Source of the DNA: an uncultured Micrococcales bacterium
GTDB lineage: Bacteria; Actinomycetota; Actinomycetes; Actinomycetales; Microbacteriaceae
Direction: 5' to 3'
Assembly (NCBI GenBank): GCA_913062975.1
Contig: CAJXZO010000008.1
Span: forward strand, 1 to 41,273
Length of the DNA stretch: 41,273 nt
How positions within the stretch are numbered: position 1 is the first letter of the stretch; each line of letters begins with the position of its first letter. The notes below the pieces were generated by a model. That model worked only from the letters and a program-made list of their open reading frames with translations. It was not told the origin of the DNA and did not search any database. Below are positions 16,425 to 23,995 of the stretch, in pieces. Made by a program: the position numbers and the translations under genes.

Positions 16425-17985
16425 CTTTTCCTCCCTCTAATCTCTTTCCCAAGTCTGAGACCACATCTTCAAGCCTTGGGTCATCTCCCCTGGCCAAAGC
16501 CGCAATCTCGATTTTCTCATCTGCAACTGCTTTCACCCAAACTCGCCTTCTCGGAATCAACAGAGACGCGATTAAGCCAGCCAAGGCAATCATGGATGAA
16601 AGCAAAATCCAGAACCCGCCAGGGTTATGAGCAATGTCAAAGGCTGCATACCGAGTCAGTCCATCAAAACTCACAGAACCGTAGCCTCCAGGAATTTCCG
16701 CAGACTCCCCTGGCCTTAATTCCAACCCCGGGTTGTCTGCATCTCTTCCGGCAACCTCGGTCAAATCGGTGACATCAAGAGCGTAAACATTTCTGGGAAC
16801 CCCGTCATCCAAACCAAGATCACCAACATAAGCATTCATGGTCAGCAGAGGATCAAACGCGTCTGGGTAAATCGAGGTATAAGCACCAGAGGGCAGTTGC
16901 TCAGCGGTTGGGTAGAAAAAGCTAATCAGCCCAATCTGACTTGGATTTGCATCAGGGGCCTTGATGACACCAAGCGAGGTCAGGTTGCCATCCTGAGGCA
17001 AAAACACAACAGGTCCCGAGAAAGCGACCCTGCCATCACCATCACGAACAGTGATGATTGGTGCAAAACCATTACCCATCAGATAGACCCCTGTTCCAGG
17101 AAGCTCGAGCGGCTGATTCACCTTCACCTCACCCTGGCTCTCACCGTTTTCATCAAACACCGTGACACTGGCCTTAAAATCAATCGGGGCTCCAACATTG
17201 GCAGGGTTTTGCAGGTCATAGGTGACCTGGAAATCATCAAGCCTCATGCTGAATGGGTAGAGGTTGTTCTCGTCATAGAAAGTTCCTGGTGAGAAACTGT
17301 CATAGCTAGCCAGGTTGTTCACAAACATGTCGCCCTCGACCAGAACTCTCTGGCCGATGTAGCTGTTTCCTCCGCCAACACCAACTGCAATCAACACTGC
17401 AATCAATGCATAGTGAAAAAGCAGGTTTCCAGTTTCTTTTAGGTAGCCCTTTTCAGCACTGACTGAATCTTCTCGAAGATCAACGCGATAACCCTGCTTT
17501 TTTAGGATCCTGGCAGCCTGCTCAAGCTCTTGCTTCCCTCCTCGCTGAGTCTCATAAGCACTCATGCGCTTCAAATTGGGTGGTGTCTTCACAGGCTTTG
17601 ACATCATTGCGCGCCAGTGAACCTGGGTTCTTGGAACCACACAGCCAATCAAAGAAATAAACAGCAAAATATAAATGGCACTAAACCAGACGGATGTGTA
17701 GACATCGAATAATTGCAAGGTGTCCAAAACTTCAGCAAGCTCTGGGTTTTCTTCAAATTGCAACCTAACACCGTTGGGGTCAGCGCTTCGCTGAGGGTAA
17801 ACAGAACCAGGAACCGAGGCAACAGCTAATAGCAGCAATAAAATCAATGCTGTTCGCATGCTGGTGAGCTGTCGCCACATCCAGCGAAGCCAGCCCTGAA
17901 AACCAAACTTGGTCCGCTTAGGGGCTTGCTCTAACTCGCGCTCTTCACGAGTGAGCTCATAATCAGATGGCCGGTACGAAGTCAC
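16414..17985 (-). CDS. resB: Cytochrome c biogenesis protein ResB
   Basis: 523 residues. The N-terminal region has transmembrane segments (near 40-60, 95-115, 180-200) and PGSVYPQRSADPN, characteristic of ResB. A large extracytoplasmic domain (about 210-455) is followed by a last helix (about 458-478) and a cytosolic tail. It is the System II partner of CcsA. The start is GTG 17985, with GGAG 8 nt upstream, and overlaps the ccdA end by 23 bp. Confidence 0.94.
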   Translation of the reverse strand: MTSYRPSDYELTREERELEQAPKRTKFGFQGWLRWMWRQLTSMRTALILLLLLAVASVPGSVYPQRSADPNGVRLQFEENPELAEVLDTLQLFDVYTSVWFSAIYILLFISLIGCVVPRTQVHWRAMMSKPVKTPPNLKRMSAYETQRGGKQELEQAARILKKQGYRVDLREDSVSAEKGYLKETGNLLFHYALIAVLIAVGVGGGNSYIGQRVLVEGDMFVNNLASYDSFSPGTFYDENNLYPFSMRLDDFQVTYDLQNPANVGAPIDFKASVTVFDENGESQGEVKVNQPLELPGTGVYLMGNGFAPIITVRDGDGRVAFSGPVVFLPQDGNLTSLGVIKAPDANPSQIGLISFFYPTAEQLPSGAYTSIYPDAFDPLLTMNAYVGDLGLDDGVPRNVYALDVTDLTEVAGRDADNPGLELRPGESAEIPGGYGSVSFDGLTRYAAFDIAHNPGGFWILLSSMIALAGLIASLLIPRRRVWVKAVADEKIEIAALARGDDPRLEDVVSDLGKRLEGGKVGN

Positions 17986-18685
17986 TTATCCACTCCTGCA
18001 TCCAATTGACGATTTGATCCCAAATACCAGTGGCAATCAACAACCCCAGCAGCACTAGCATCAGCCCGCCGAAGATGTTGATAACCCTGATGTTTTTCTT
18101 AATTATTTCAACCGAACGAGTAGCCCAAGAAAATCCTGCCGCCAGCAAAATAAATGGAATTCCCAAACCCAGCGCATAACTAAAAGCCAAAAGCCCACCT
18201 CTTTCTGCAGAACCTGACTGTCCGGCAAGAGTCAAAACCGCAGCCAGTGTTGGCCCTATGCATGGCGACCAGCCAACTGCAAACACCATGCCCAACAGCG
18301 GCGCTCCCGCCAGTCCAACCTTTGGTCTAAAAGAAGGTTTGATGGTTTTTTGGAAAAAACCAAAATTTCCCATCAGTGCCAAACCCAAAACAATCACTAA
18401 TGTTCCCGCGATTAGATTCAACCAAACATTGCCACTTGCTAAAAACGCACCTGCTACCCCAAAAAAACTTCCAAAGCCAACAAACACGACGGCAAAACCC
18501 ACAACAAACAAAACAGAGCCTGTGACCATGCGCGACTTAGTAGCACTCATGCCACCGACATAACCCAAATAGCCCGGTACCAAAGGCAACACACAGGGTG
18601 ATGCAAACGAGACCAGACCCGCTAGCAGTGCCAGTGGAATTGCAGTTATCAGCGCACCGTTGAGAACAATCTCAGCAATGCTCAT
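17963..18685 (-). CDS. ccdA: Thiol-disulfide transporter CcdA
   Basis: 240 residues, six-helix DsbD-beta-like protein passing reducing electrons across the membrane to ResA. The two membrane cysteines lie in SFASPCVLPLVPGYLGY (near 27-43) and VGWSPCIGPTLAAV (near 135). Its ATG overlaps the resA stop as ATGA. Confidence 0.95.
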   Translation of the reverse strand: MSIAEIVLNGALITAIPLALLAGLVSFASPCVLPLVPGYLGYVGGMSATKSRMVTGSVLFVVGFAVVFVGFGSFFGVAGAFLASGNVWLNLIAGTLVIVLGLALMGNFGFFQKTIKPSFRPKVGLAGAPLLGMVFAVGWSPCIGPTLAAVLTLAGQSGSAERGGLLAFSYALGLGIPFILLAAGFSWATRSVEIIKKNIRVINIFGGLMLVLLGLLIATGIWDQIVNWMQEWISDFVPAI

Positions 18686-19293
18686 TGCTCAATCGCCGTT
18701 TCAATCAATTCACCCAAAATTGATGGGTCAATTCTTCCCAAAATCTTTGATGAAACTTTTCCGTCAGCATCTATCACCAGCGTTGTTGGAACTGCCTGCG
18801 GGGTGACAACACCGGTAAAAGCCAGTGAAACAGCACCAGTTCTGGCATCCATTATTGATGGGTAGTTGACACCAAAGTTCCGAGCGAAAGCTAGCGCTGT
18901 GTCAGGGGTGTCTCTGACATTGACTCCGATGAACTGAACACCCTCTGGTTCATATTCCTCAGCTAAAGCAACCAGATCAGGCGCTTCATCACGGCATGGT
19001 GCGCAAGCGGCATACCACCAGTTCATGACTGTCACCACGCCATCCAGCTGAACTGAGTCCAGTCGCTCACCGCTTTCGGTGAACCCACCCCAGGGTTGTG
19101 CTTCTGGACGATTTTCCTCTGAATACTCTGTTACGGTTCCATCACCCGCGATGTAGTTTTTGTTGCCACCCTCGCGGAACTGGTCGGCCAGAGGGTCATT
19201 TGTCGAGCACCCAGCCAAGACCAATACGAAGCTTGCAACCATCATTATCGCGATTGAAATGGCAACCAAGCGCGTGAACGGCCCGGGCCTCAA
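18682..19293 (-). CDS. resA: ResA-like thioredoxin-fold lipoprotein
   Basis: About 203 residues from the TTG at 19293. A basic N-terminus and hydrophobic stretch end in the lipobox VLAGC, so the protein is probably lipid-anchored outside the membrane. The thioredoxin domain holds the redox motif CAPC in NWWYAACAPCRDE, and the cis-proline region is TPQAVPTT. It reduces apocytochrome c thiols before haem attachment. I prefer TTG 19293, which overlaps the upstream stop as TTGA and has AGGGG upstream, over an upstream GTG at 19317 lying inside the previous gene. Confidence 0.9.
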   Translation of the reverse strand: MRPGPFTRLVAISIAIMMVASFVLVLAGCSTNDPLADQFREGGNKNYIAGDGTVTEYSEENRPEAQPWGGFTESGERLDSVQLDGVVTVMNWWYAACAPCRDEAPDLVALAEEYEPEGVQFIGVNVRDTPDTALAFARNFGVNYPSIMDARTGAVSLAFTGVVTPQAVPTTLVIDADGKVSSKILGRIDPSILGELIETAIEQ

Positions 19294-19907
19294 AGTGTGA
19301 CCCCTGCATCCATCCACGGAACCGAGTAATTGGTCATTTTCAATTCCCCGTCAACAAATTCAAAGCTGGAAATACTCGATAGCTCACACTCACGCTTCCT
19401 GGGGTCGTGCGATAAACCAAGACCTTGGGCGGTTCGTTGCAACATCACAATTGGGAGCTGATGGCTGACAATCACAACATCACCGCTTTCTGTGGTTTCC
19501 CATAAATGTTTTGCAGCCTTTATCATTCGAGCCTGAATTTCTTGATAGGGCTCCGCCCAACTGGGCTTCGATGGGTTGTGAAAGTGTCTGAATAGCCAGG
19601 GCTTTTTCAGAAAAGTCCTCATGCCTGGCTTTAGTCCTCTAAGTTTGTTCCAGTTTTCAATAACCCTTGGCTCTACTTCGAGTTCTAATCCAGTGTGATC
19701 AATCCACGGCTTCACTGACTCTCGAGCTCTTTGCAAAGGAGAGCTGACAACCCTCGTGATGTTCAGGTCCGTTGACCTCTCAGCCGCCAATGTGGCGATT
19801 CTCCAGCCCTTATCGCTAAGCCCAAATCCTTCGATGCGCTCGTAAATAACGCCTTCTGGATTGAACACCTGGCCATGTCGAACGAAGTGCAGGCGAGTGG
19901 CGGTCAT
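19290..19907 (-). CDS. Histidine phosphatase / phosphoglycerate mutase family protein
   Basis: 205 residues. The phosphohistidine motif is LHFVRHGQVFNP at the N-terminus, SSPLQRARES near 56, and the second catalytic His is VIVSHQLPI near 152. The substrate is not predictable; family members act on phosphosugars, nucleotides and others. It heads the cytochrome c maturation operon, and actinobacterial genomes often have this gene there. TAAACT stands 6 nt before ATG 19907. Confidence 0.9.
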   Translation of the reverse strand: MTATRLHFVRHGQVFNPEGVIYERIEGFGLSDKGWRIATLAAERSTDLNITRVVSSPLQRARESVKPWIDHTGLELEVEPRVIENWNKLRGLKPGMRTFLKKPWLFRHFHNPSKPSWAEPYQEIQARMIKAAKHLWETTESGDVVIVSHQLPIVMLQRTAQGLGLSHDPRKRECELSSISSFEFVDGELKMTNYSVPWMDAGVTL

Positions 19908-19912
19908 ATTCC

Positions 19913-19933
19913 AAGTTTACCCAAGCTAAACTT
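19913..19933. promoter_or_regulatory. Inverted -10 pair between the PGM-like gene and aspS
   Basis: AAGTTTA-N7-TAAACTT is a perfect inverted repeat with a 7-bp spacer. The minus-strand TAAACT (19919-19914) is 6 nt from ATG 19907. The plus-strand TAAACT (19927-19932) would give aspS a leader of about 25 nt with ATAGGG 7 nt before ATG 19964. It can be read as two facing -10 elements or as a protein-binding palindrome. Confidence 0.45.
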
Positions 19934-19963
19934 GATATTTGCTGAAACAGATAGGGCCGGTCA

Positions 19964-21274
19964 ATGCAAAACACTTCAAAAATTTCATCCCTCCCTTCAA
20001 TGCAGGACGGTCAGGTAAATATTTCAGGGTGGTTGGAGACCCTAAGAGATCAAAAAAGAATTCAATTTCTCATCATCAGAGATGATTCCGGTTCTGTTCA
20101 GGTCACCTATCCAAAGGCCTCTGAGGATGATGAGCTGGCAGCTTTGGTGTCAACCATCACCGATGGAAGCTTCGTTCGCATCACCGGTCAACTGAAACAC
20201 GATGAGCGAGTGAAGCTCAATGGCATTGAGATACTGCTGGAATCACTAGAAATCCAGTCGCTTTCAATCCCAGAATCCCCAATTGCCGATGACACCAGCA
20301 TTGACAAAAGACTTGACTGGAGATTTTTAGATTACAGGCGACCAGAGATGCGCCTGATGACAAAGGTTCAAACCGAGCTGGAGGCAAGCTGGAGAAAATA
20401 CTGGCTAGAAAACGACTTCACTGAAATCCACACACCGAAACTCATGAGTTCGCCCAGTGAGTCACATGCAGAACTATTCAAACTTGAATACTTCGAAACC
20501 CATGCCTATCTAGCTCAATCACCACAGTTTTATAAGCAAATGGCCATGGCCAGCGGTCTTGGCAGAGTGTTTGAGATTGGACCTGTTTTTCGAGCAGACC
20601 CAAGCTTCACGGCGAGGCACGCAACAGAGTTTGTCTCGGTGGACATGGAGGTTAGCAATATCGACTCCCACCACGACATCATGGAAATTCAAGAGCAGTT
20701 ACTTATTGACGCAATCAGCTCCGTCAAAGAAAAATATGGGGAACAGGTGAAAGAACTTCTGGATGTTGAAATCACCGTCCCAACTGCACCATTTCCAAGA
20801 ATCTCACTAACCGAGGCTCACGAAATTCTCAAAAAGCGTGGCTATGAAGTTCCTCGGGCCGATGGTGATTTAGACCCCGAGGGCGAGAGGCAGATTTCCG
20901 ACCACGTCAAGGAAGAGTTTGGCCACGAATTTTTGTTCCTAACTGATTACCACAGCCAGATCAGACCCTTTTATCACATGCGTCACGAGGGCAACCCAAA
21001 TTTGACCAAGAGCTATGACCTGCTATGGAAGGGGACTGAGATCACCACCGGTGCCCAGCGTGAACACAGGGTTGATGTCCTAATTGAGCAAATCAAGGAA
21101 AAGGGCTTGGAGCCAGAGGGACTGGATAACTACCTGAACTTCTTCCGCTATGGAGTTCCAAGCCACGGAGGTTTCGGAATGGGGCTGACCAGAGTTTTGA
21201 TGTTGCTTTTGGATCTGCCGAACATCCGTGAAGCAAGCTTCCTATTCCGCGGTCCTAACCGTCTGGAGCCCTAA
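19964..21274 (+). CDS. aspS: Aspartyl-tRNA synthetase, archaeal/non-discriminating type
   Basis: 436 residues, well short of the about 590 of bacterial-type AspRS because the bacterial insertion (GAD) domain is absent. An N-terminal OB-fold (ISGWLETLRDQKRIQFLIIRD) is followed by class II catalytic motifs: motif 2 GPVFRADPSFTARHATEF near 205 and motif 3 GGFGMGLTRVLMLLL near 403. This pattern belongs to the archaeal-type enzymes, which often charge both tRNA-Asp and tRNA-Asn. The stop overlaps the next convergent gene by 4 bp. Non-discriminating specificity is inferred, and no gatCAB is visible here. Confidence 0.92.
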   Translation: MQNTSKISSLPSMQDGQVNISGWLETLRDQKRIQFLIIRDDSGSVQVTYPKASEDDELAALVSTITDGSFVRITGQLKHDERVKLNGIEILLESLEIQSLSIPESPIADDTSIDKRLDWRFLDYRRPEMRLMTKVQTELEASWRKYWLENDFTEIHTPKLMSSPSESHAELFKLEYFETHAYLAQSPQFYKQMAMASGLGRVFEIGPVFRADPSFTARHATEFVSVDMEVSNIDSHHDIMEIQEQLLIDAISSVKEKYGEQVKELLDVEITVPTAPFPRISLTEAHEILKKRGYEVPRADGDLDPEGERQISDHVKEEFGHEFLFLTDYHSQIRPFYHMRHEGNPNLTKSYDLLWKGTEITTGAQREHRVDVLIEQIKEKGLEPEGLDNYLNFFRYGVPSHGGFGMGLTRVLMLLLDLPNIREASFLFRGPNRLEP

Positions 21275-21708
21275 GCAACAGCCAAAGCTGTCAAGACACC
21301 AATGATGGTTCCCGCAATAACCATTCCGGCATTGATTGCCATGGCTGATTTGAAAGCACTCACCCCAAGGGCGACACTCAAAGCTGCTGCAATCTGACTT
21401 CCAATTAGTAACGGACCGACCACGGCCATGCCCCAAATGCCATAACGATCAAAAGCTCTGTGGGCACGTGACATGTTTTTGCCCTCAGACTTTCCACGCT
21501 TTGCAACTCTCTGCATCACCGCCTTAGACGAATAGGCGAAGGCAAATGTGGTGATGGCATTACCACTGAAGGCCAAGGTGATTGTCCAAAACGGATCCAG
21601 GCCAAACAGGATACCGACTGGGATAACCCCCACTGCCTCCAGCCAGGGAATGGCGCCAGCAATGAATACCCCGAGCAGGCCAAGTTGTTGCAATATATCT
21701 TCTGCCAT
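21271..21708 (-). CDS. Small multidrug export-like membrane protein
   Basis: 145 residues with about four transmembrane helices. IPWLEAVGVIPVGILFGLDP near 20 and FDRYGIWGMAVVGPLLIG near 86 match the putative small multi-drug export family (PF06695). That name is historical, and true transport activity is poorly tested. The gene is coupled to the upstream membrane protein by TAATG. Confidence 0.75.
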   Translation of the reverse strand: MAEDILQQLGLLGVFIAGAIPWLEAVGVIPVGILFGLDPFWTITLAFSGNAITTFAFAYSSKAVMQRVAKRGKSEGKNMSRAHRAFDRYGIWGMAVVGPLLIGSQIAAALSVALGVSAFKSAMAINAGMVIAGTIIGVLTALAVA

Positions 21709-22556
21709 TAGTCCACCATGTCGTGTTTGAGTTTATAGCTGGCTAGAGCCATCGAGGGAAGAGCGAAGGTATAACCCGCGATTAGCCAAAATAAGGCGTT
21801 GATCTGACCCCAACTTATCTCAACTGTGTAAAACCATCGGTCTTCTGTTGTGCTTAAATTCACCCAAACTGCCCAGATCAGCACACTCGTTGCAACCAAA
21901 TATGCAATTGCAGCTAGCCACATGTAAGCCCAGAGATAACTTCTGTTTCTAAGCTCTAGTAGGCGTTCATCCAGTGCCTCCTCAGGGGCATCTGCAACCA
22001 ATCGAACCGATTTTCTAAGTAAGAACCAAAAGACAAAAATCAGCAGAACATGGATCGGAAGATAAAAAACAGCCGGAGATTCAGGGATGGTGGAGAGTAA
22101 AACTGTTCCCCCTAACAGTGTTACGTTGCTGCCCCAAATCAAAAACCTCAGAGCTCCTTTGGTCCTCAAACCAGTCCACTTATCCTCAGAAAGTGATTTC
22201 TCAACATTTTTTGCCGATGCAGTCCATCCGTACTGATTAGAAGAGTTGGAGCTAAAAATTGCTTTGTATTCTGGCCAGAGTCCTCTGGCTTTTACGTACA
22301 AAATAAAAACCGGTATCTCAATTACGACGTAGGCGAGTATTGAATAGAAAAACCAATTCAGCTCAAGTCCAAAAAAACTAAAAACAGGATCCGACTGCCA
22401 GAACAACAAAGCCGCCACCCCAGCAGGGATGAAGGTTGCGCCAATGTCCAGATATGACATCAACGTTACGTTTCGACCCGCATAGGTGGGATAGACCCAG
22501 AGGTATGCCAGGGACAGGGTGGCAAGCACAACCGCTACAACAATCAGCTCATTCAT
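21708..22556 (-). CDS. Multi-pass membrane protein of unknown function
   Basis: 282 residues from ATG 22556, chosen because GGAGGAG lies just upstream and the ATG overlaps the Xre stop. About seven hydrophobic segments are visible: 3-22, 32-52, 60-84, 140-160, 165-187, 210-238 and 250-272. A polar cytosolic loop lies about 85-138. I do not recognise the family. The arrangement of a small Xre regulator immediately followed by a multi-pass membrane protein is a recurrent pairing in bacteria. Confidence 0.7.
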   Translation of the reverse strand: MNELIVVAVVLATLSLAYLWVYPTYAGRNVTLMSYLDIGATFIPAGVAALLFWQSDPVFSFFGLELNWFFYSILAYVVIEIPVFILYVKARGLWPEYKAIFSSNSSNQYGWTASAKNVEKSLSEDKWTGLRTKGALRFLIWGSNVTLLGGTVLLSTIPESPAVFYLPIHVLLIFVFWFLLRKSVRLVADAPEEALDERLLELRNRSYLWAYMWLAAIAYLVATSVLIWAVWVNLSTTEDRWFYTVEISWGQINALFWLIAGYTFALPSMALASYKLKHDMVD

Positions 22557-22786
22557 TGATTCTCCTCCAGCCAAAATAATTGCTCCACCTCAACCTCAAG
22601 GGCCTTGGCGAGCCTTAACGCAAGAACCAAAGAGGGGGCATACTCGCCACGTTCGATGTAACCAATCGTTTGATAGTGAACGTTCACCAGGTCGGCCAGT
22701 TCCTTCCTGCCTAATCCGGACCTTTCCCTGAAAAACTCAACGGCAATGCCGACTTTTTCAAGTTGCTCCTTGGGCTTGCGGCTCAT
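22553..22786 (-). CDS. Small Xre-family (Cro/CI) regulator
   Basis: 77 residues from ATG 22786. Almost the whole protein is one HTH_3 domain: VEFFRERSGLGRKELADLVNVHYQTIGYIERGEYAPSLVLALRLAKAL (about 14-61), of the YozG-like type that accompanies membrane proteins. TATGCT lies 6 nt upstream of the ATG, with TTGCAT 17 bp before it, so the start is probably leaderless. Two tandem palindromes TAGCAT-AA-ATGCTA overlie this promoter, indicating autoregulation. An upstream start at 22813 would translate through these sites and is less likely. Confidence 0.85.
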   Translation of the reverse strand: MSRKPKEQLEKVGIAVEFFRERSGLGRKELADLVNVHYQTIGYIERGEYAPSLVLALRLAKALEVEVEQLFWLEENQ

Positions 22787-22791
22787 GAAAA

Positions 22792-22830
22792 TAGCATAAA
22801 TGCTATGTAGCATAAATGCAACATTATGCT
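22792..22830. promoter_or_regulatory. Tandem operators and promoter of the Xre gene
   Basis: TAGCAT-AA-ATGCTA (22792-22805) and TAGCAT-AA-ATGCAA (22808-22821) repeat at 16-bp intervals; a third partial copy TTATGCT follows at 22824-22830, overlapping the stop codon of the glutaredoxin-like gene. On the minus strand they coincide with -35 TTGCAT, a 17-bp spacer and -10 TATGCT (22798-22793). The Xre protein is the obvious binder. Confidence 0.65.
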
Positions 22831-23063
22831 AATGCGGAGCGTAGCCTTTCCTCATCCACTCGCCAAAAACTATGCTGCCTACCGTCAATTAGCACCACTG
22901 GAATTTCCTCAGAATAGAGATTCACAAGCTTTTGGTCATCAAGCATGTTTTTTTCCTGAAATTGGACATCTGGGAAATCTCTTAGCACCACATCGATTAC
23001 CTCTCTTGCCTCATCACACAAATGACAGCCAGGTTTGGAAATTAGGGTCAATAGTTTGCTCAC
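22824..23063 (-). CDS. Glutaredoxin-like protein (DUF836)
   Basis: 79 residues. A thioredoxin-fold protein with redox motif KPGCHLCDEA (C13, C16) and IPVVLIDG (cis-Pro) near 54. This matches the compact glutaredoxin-like DUF836 family, of unknown partner. The start is GTG 23063. TAGTTT is exactly 6 nt upstream; GGAGGG lies directly against the GTG, too close for normal Shine-Dalgarno use. Confidence 0.87.
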   Translation of the reverse strand: MSKLLTLISKPGCHLCDEAREVIDVVLRDFPDVQFQEKNMLDDQKLVNLYSEEIPVVLIDGRQHSFWRVDEERLRSALA

Positions 23064-23069
23064 CCCTCC

Positions 23070-23086
23070 AAACTACCTCCTAGACT
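23070..23086. promoter_or_regulatory. Divergent -10 elements of the glutaredoxin-like and HAD genes
   Basis: Minus strand: TAGTTT (23075-23070), 6 nt, GTG 23063. Plus strand: TAGACT (23081-23086), 6 nt, GTG 23093. The intergenic gap is only 29 bp. Confidence 0.55.
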
Positions 23087-23092
23087 GAGCGG

Positions 23093-23803
23093 GTGATCGA
23101 AGACAAAGCGAAAAAGCAGCCTGCGGCCTTTTTTGACGTTGATAACACCCTGGTTCGGGGTTCAACTGCTTTTTTATATGCAAAGGTCGCCATCGAAATT
23201 GGTGTTTTCAAACGCAGCGATGTTTGGCGCATGGGCTTTGAGCACCTGAGGTTTATCTGGCGAGGCGAGAATAATGACCGAATGGCAGCCATCAAAGATC
23301 AAGCTCTTAGCCTGATTGCAGGTGCCAGCCGCGAGGAAATGAACAGCCTGATGCAAAAGGTTTGGGACAAAGAAATCAAGCGCAAGGTCTATCCAGGGAT
23401 GGTGGAGATTGTTCAGGAGCACCTGAATTCGGGCAGGGAGGTCTGGCTAATAACCGCCTCACCACAGGAGCTTGGGGATTTGATTGCAGAAAACATCGGA
23501 GCAACTGGTGCCTTGGGAACTCAGGTCGAACATAAAGATGGCGTGATGACTGGTCGTTTGGTTGGTCACCCACTACACGGCATTGAAAAGGCAAAGGCTG
23601 CCAAGAAGTTAGCCAAGAAAAGAAACCTAAGCCTCAGAAGATCTTGGGCCTATTCAGACAGCCGCAATGATTTGCCACTGTTGACCCTTGTAAAACATCC
23701 GGTGGCAGTGAATCCAGATAAATTGCTGAAACGTCATGCCAGGGCGGCTAACTGGAAAATTTTGAATTTCTCGAAAAAGGATTTGCGAAGTAAGAGCCAG
23801 TAG
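23093..23803 (+). CDS. HAD-IB family phosphatase (SerB-like)
   Basis: 236 residues. HAD motif I is FFDVDNTLVRGS (near 13), motif II is WLITASPQEL (near 119) and motif IV is WAYSDSRNDLPLL (near 182). The cap sequence resembles the actinobacterial HAD-IB hydrolase subfamily related to phosphoserine phosphatase; a lysophosphatidate or glycerophosphate substrate is also possible. The start is GTG 23093 with TAGACT 6 nt upstream. It is a single-gene unit. Confidence 0.88.
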   Translation: MIEDKAKKQPAAFFDVDNTLVRGSTAFLYAKVAIEIGVFKRSDVWRMGFEHLRFIWRGENNDRMAAIKDQALSLIAGASREEMNSLMQKVWDKEIKRKVYPGMVEIVQEHLNSGREVWLITASPQELGDLIAENIGATGALGTQVEHKDGVMTGRLVGHPLHGIEKAKAAKKLAKKRNLSLRRSWAYSDSRNDLPLLTLVKHPVAVNPDKLLKRHARAANWKILNFSKKDLRSKSQ

Positions 23804-23810
23804 TTGGCTA

Positions 23811-23909
23811 TTACTTCTTGTTGCGACGCTGGTGACGAGTCTTGCGCAAAAGCTTACGGTGCTTTTTCTTACTCATCCTCTTGCGACGCTTCTTAATTAC
23901 TGAACCCAC
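23811..23909 (-). CDS. Small ribosomal protein bS22 (AURKAIP1/COX24 domain)
   Basis: A 32-residue, almost wholly basic protein encoded on the minus strand from GTG 23909: it begins MGSVIKKRRKRMSKKKHRK and ends with LLRKTRHQRRNKK. This matches the actinobacterial AURKAIP1/COX24-domain protein found as bS22 in mycobacterial 30S subunits. AGAGG lies 5 nt before GTG. A promoter with TTGAGC, 17 bp, TAGACT lies upstream. Such genes are easily missed because of their size. Confidence 0.93.
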   Translation of the reverse strand: MGSVIKKRRKRMSKKKHRKLLRKTRHQRRNKK

Positions 23910-23948
23910 AAAAACCTCTGTTTCCAATTGCTCTTAGGCAACTGACTA

Positions 23949-23977
23949 AGTCTATTGTTTATTCACTGCCAGCTCAA
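23949..23977 (-). promoter_or_regulatory. Promoter of the bS22 gene
   Basis: On the minus strand -35 TTGAGC (23977-23972), 17-bp spacer, -10 TAGACT (23954-23949). The predicted start near 23942 leaves a leader of about 33 nt with a Shine-Dalgarno AGAGG. It is one of the best -35/-10 pairs in the window. Confidence 0.6.
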
Positions 23978-23995
23978 CCCCGTTTGGGTCAAGGA

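Noticed and set aside
23973-23995. Short hairpin ACCC/GGGT after the 2TM gene as a terminator
   Set aside because: The stem is only about 4 bp without a U-tract, and the sequence overlaps the -35 of bS22.
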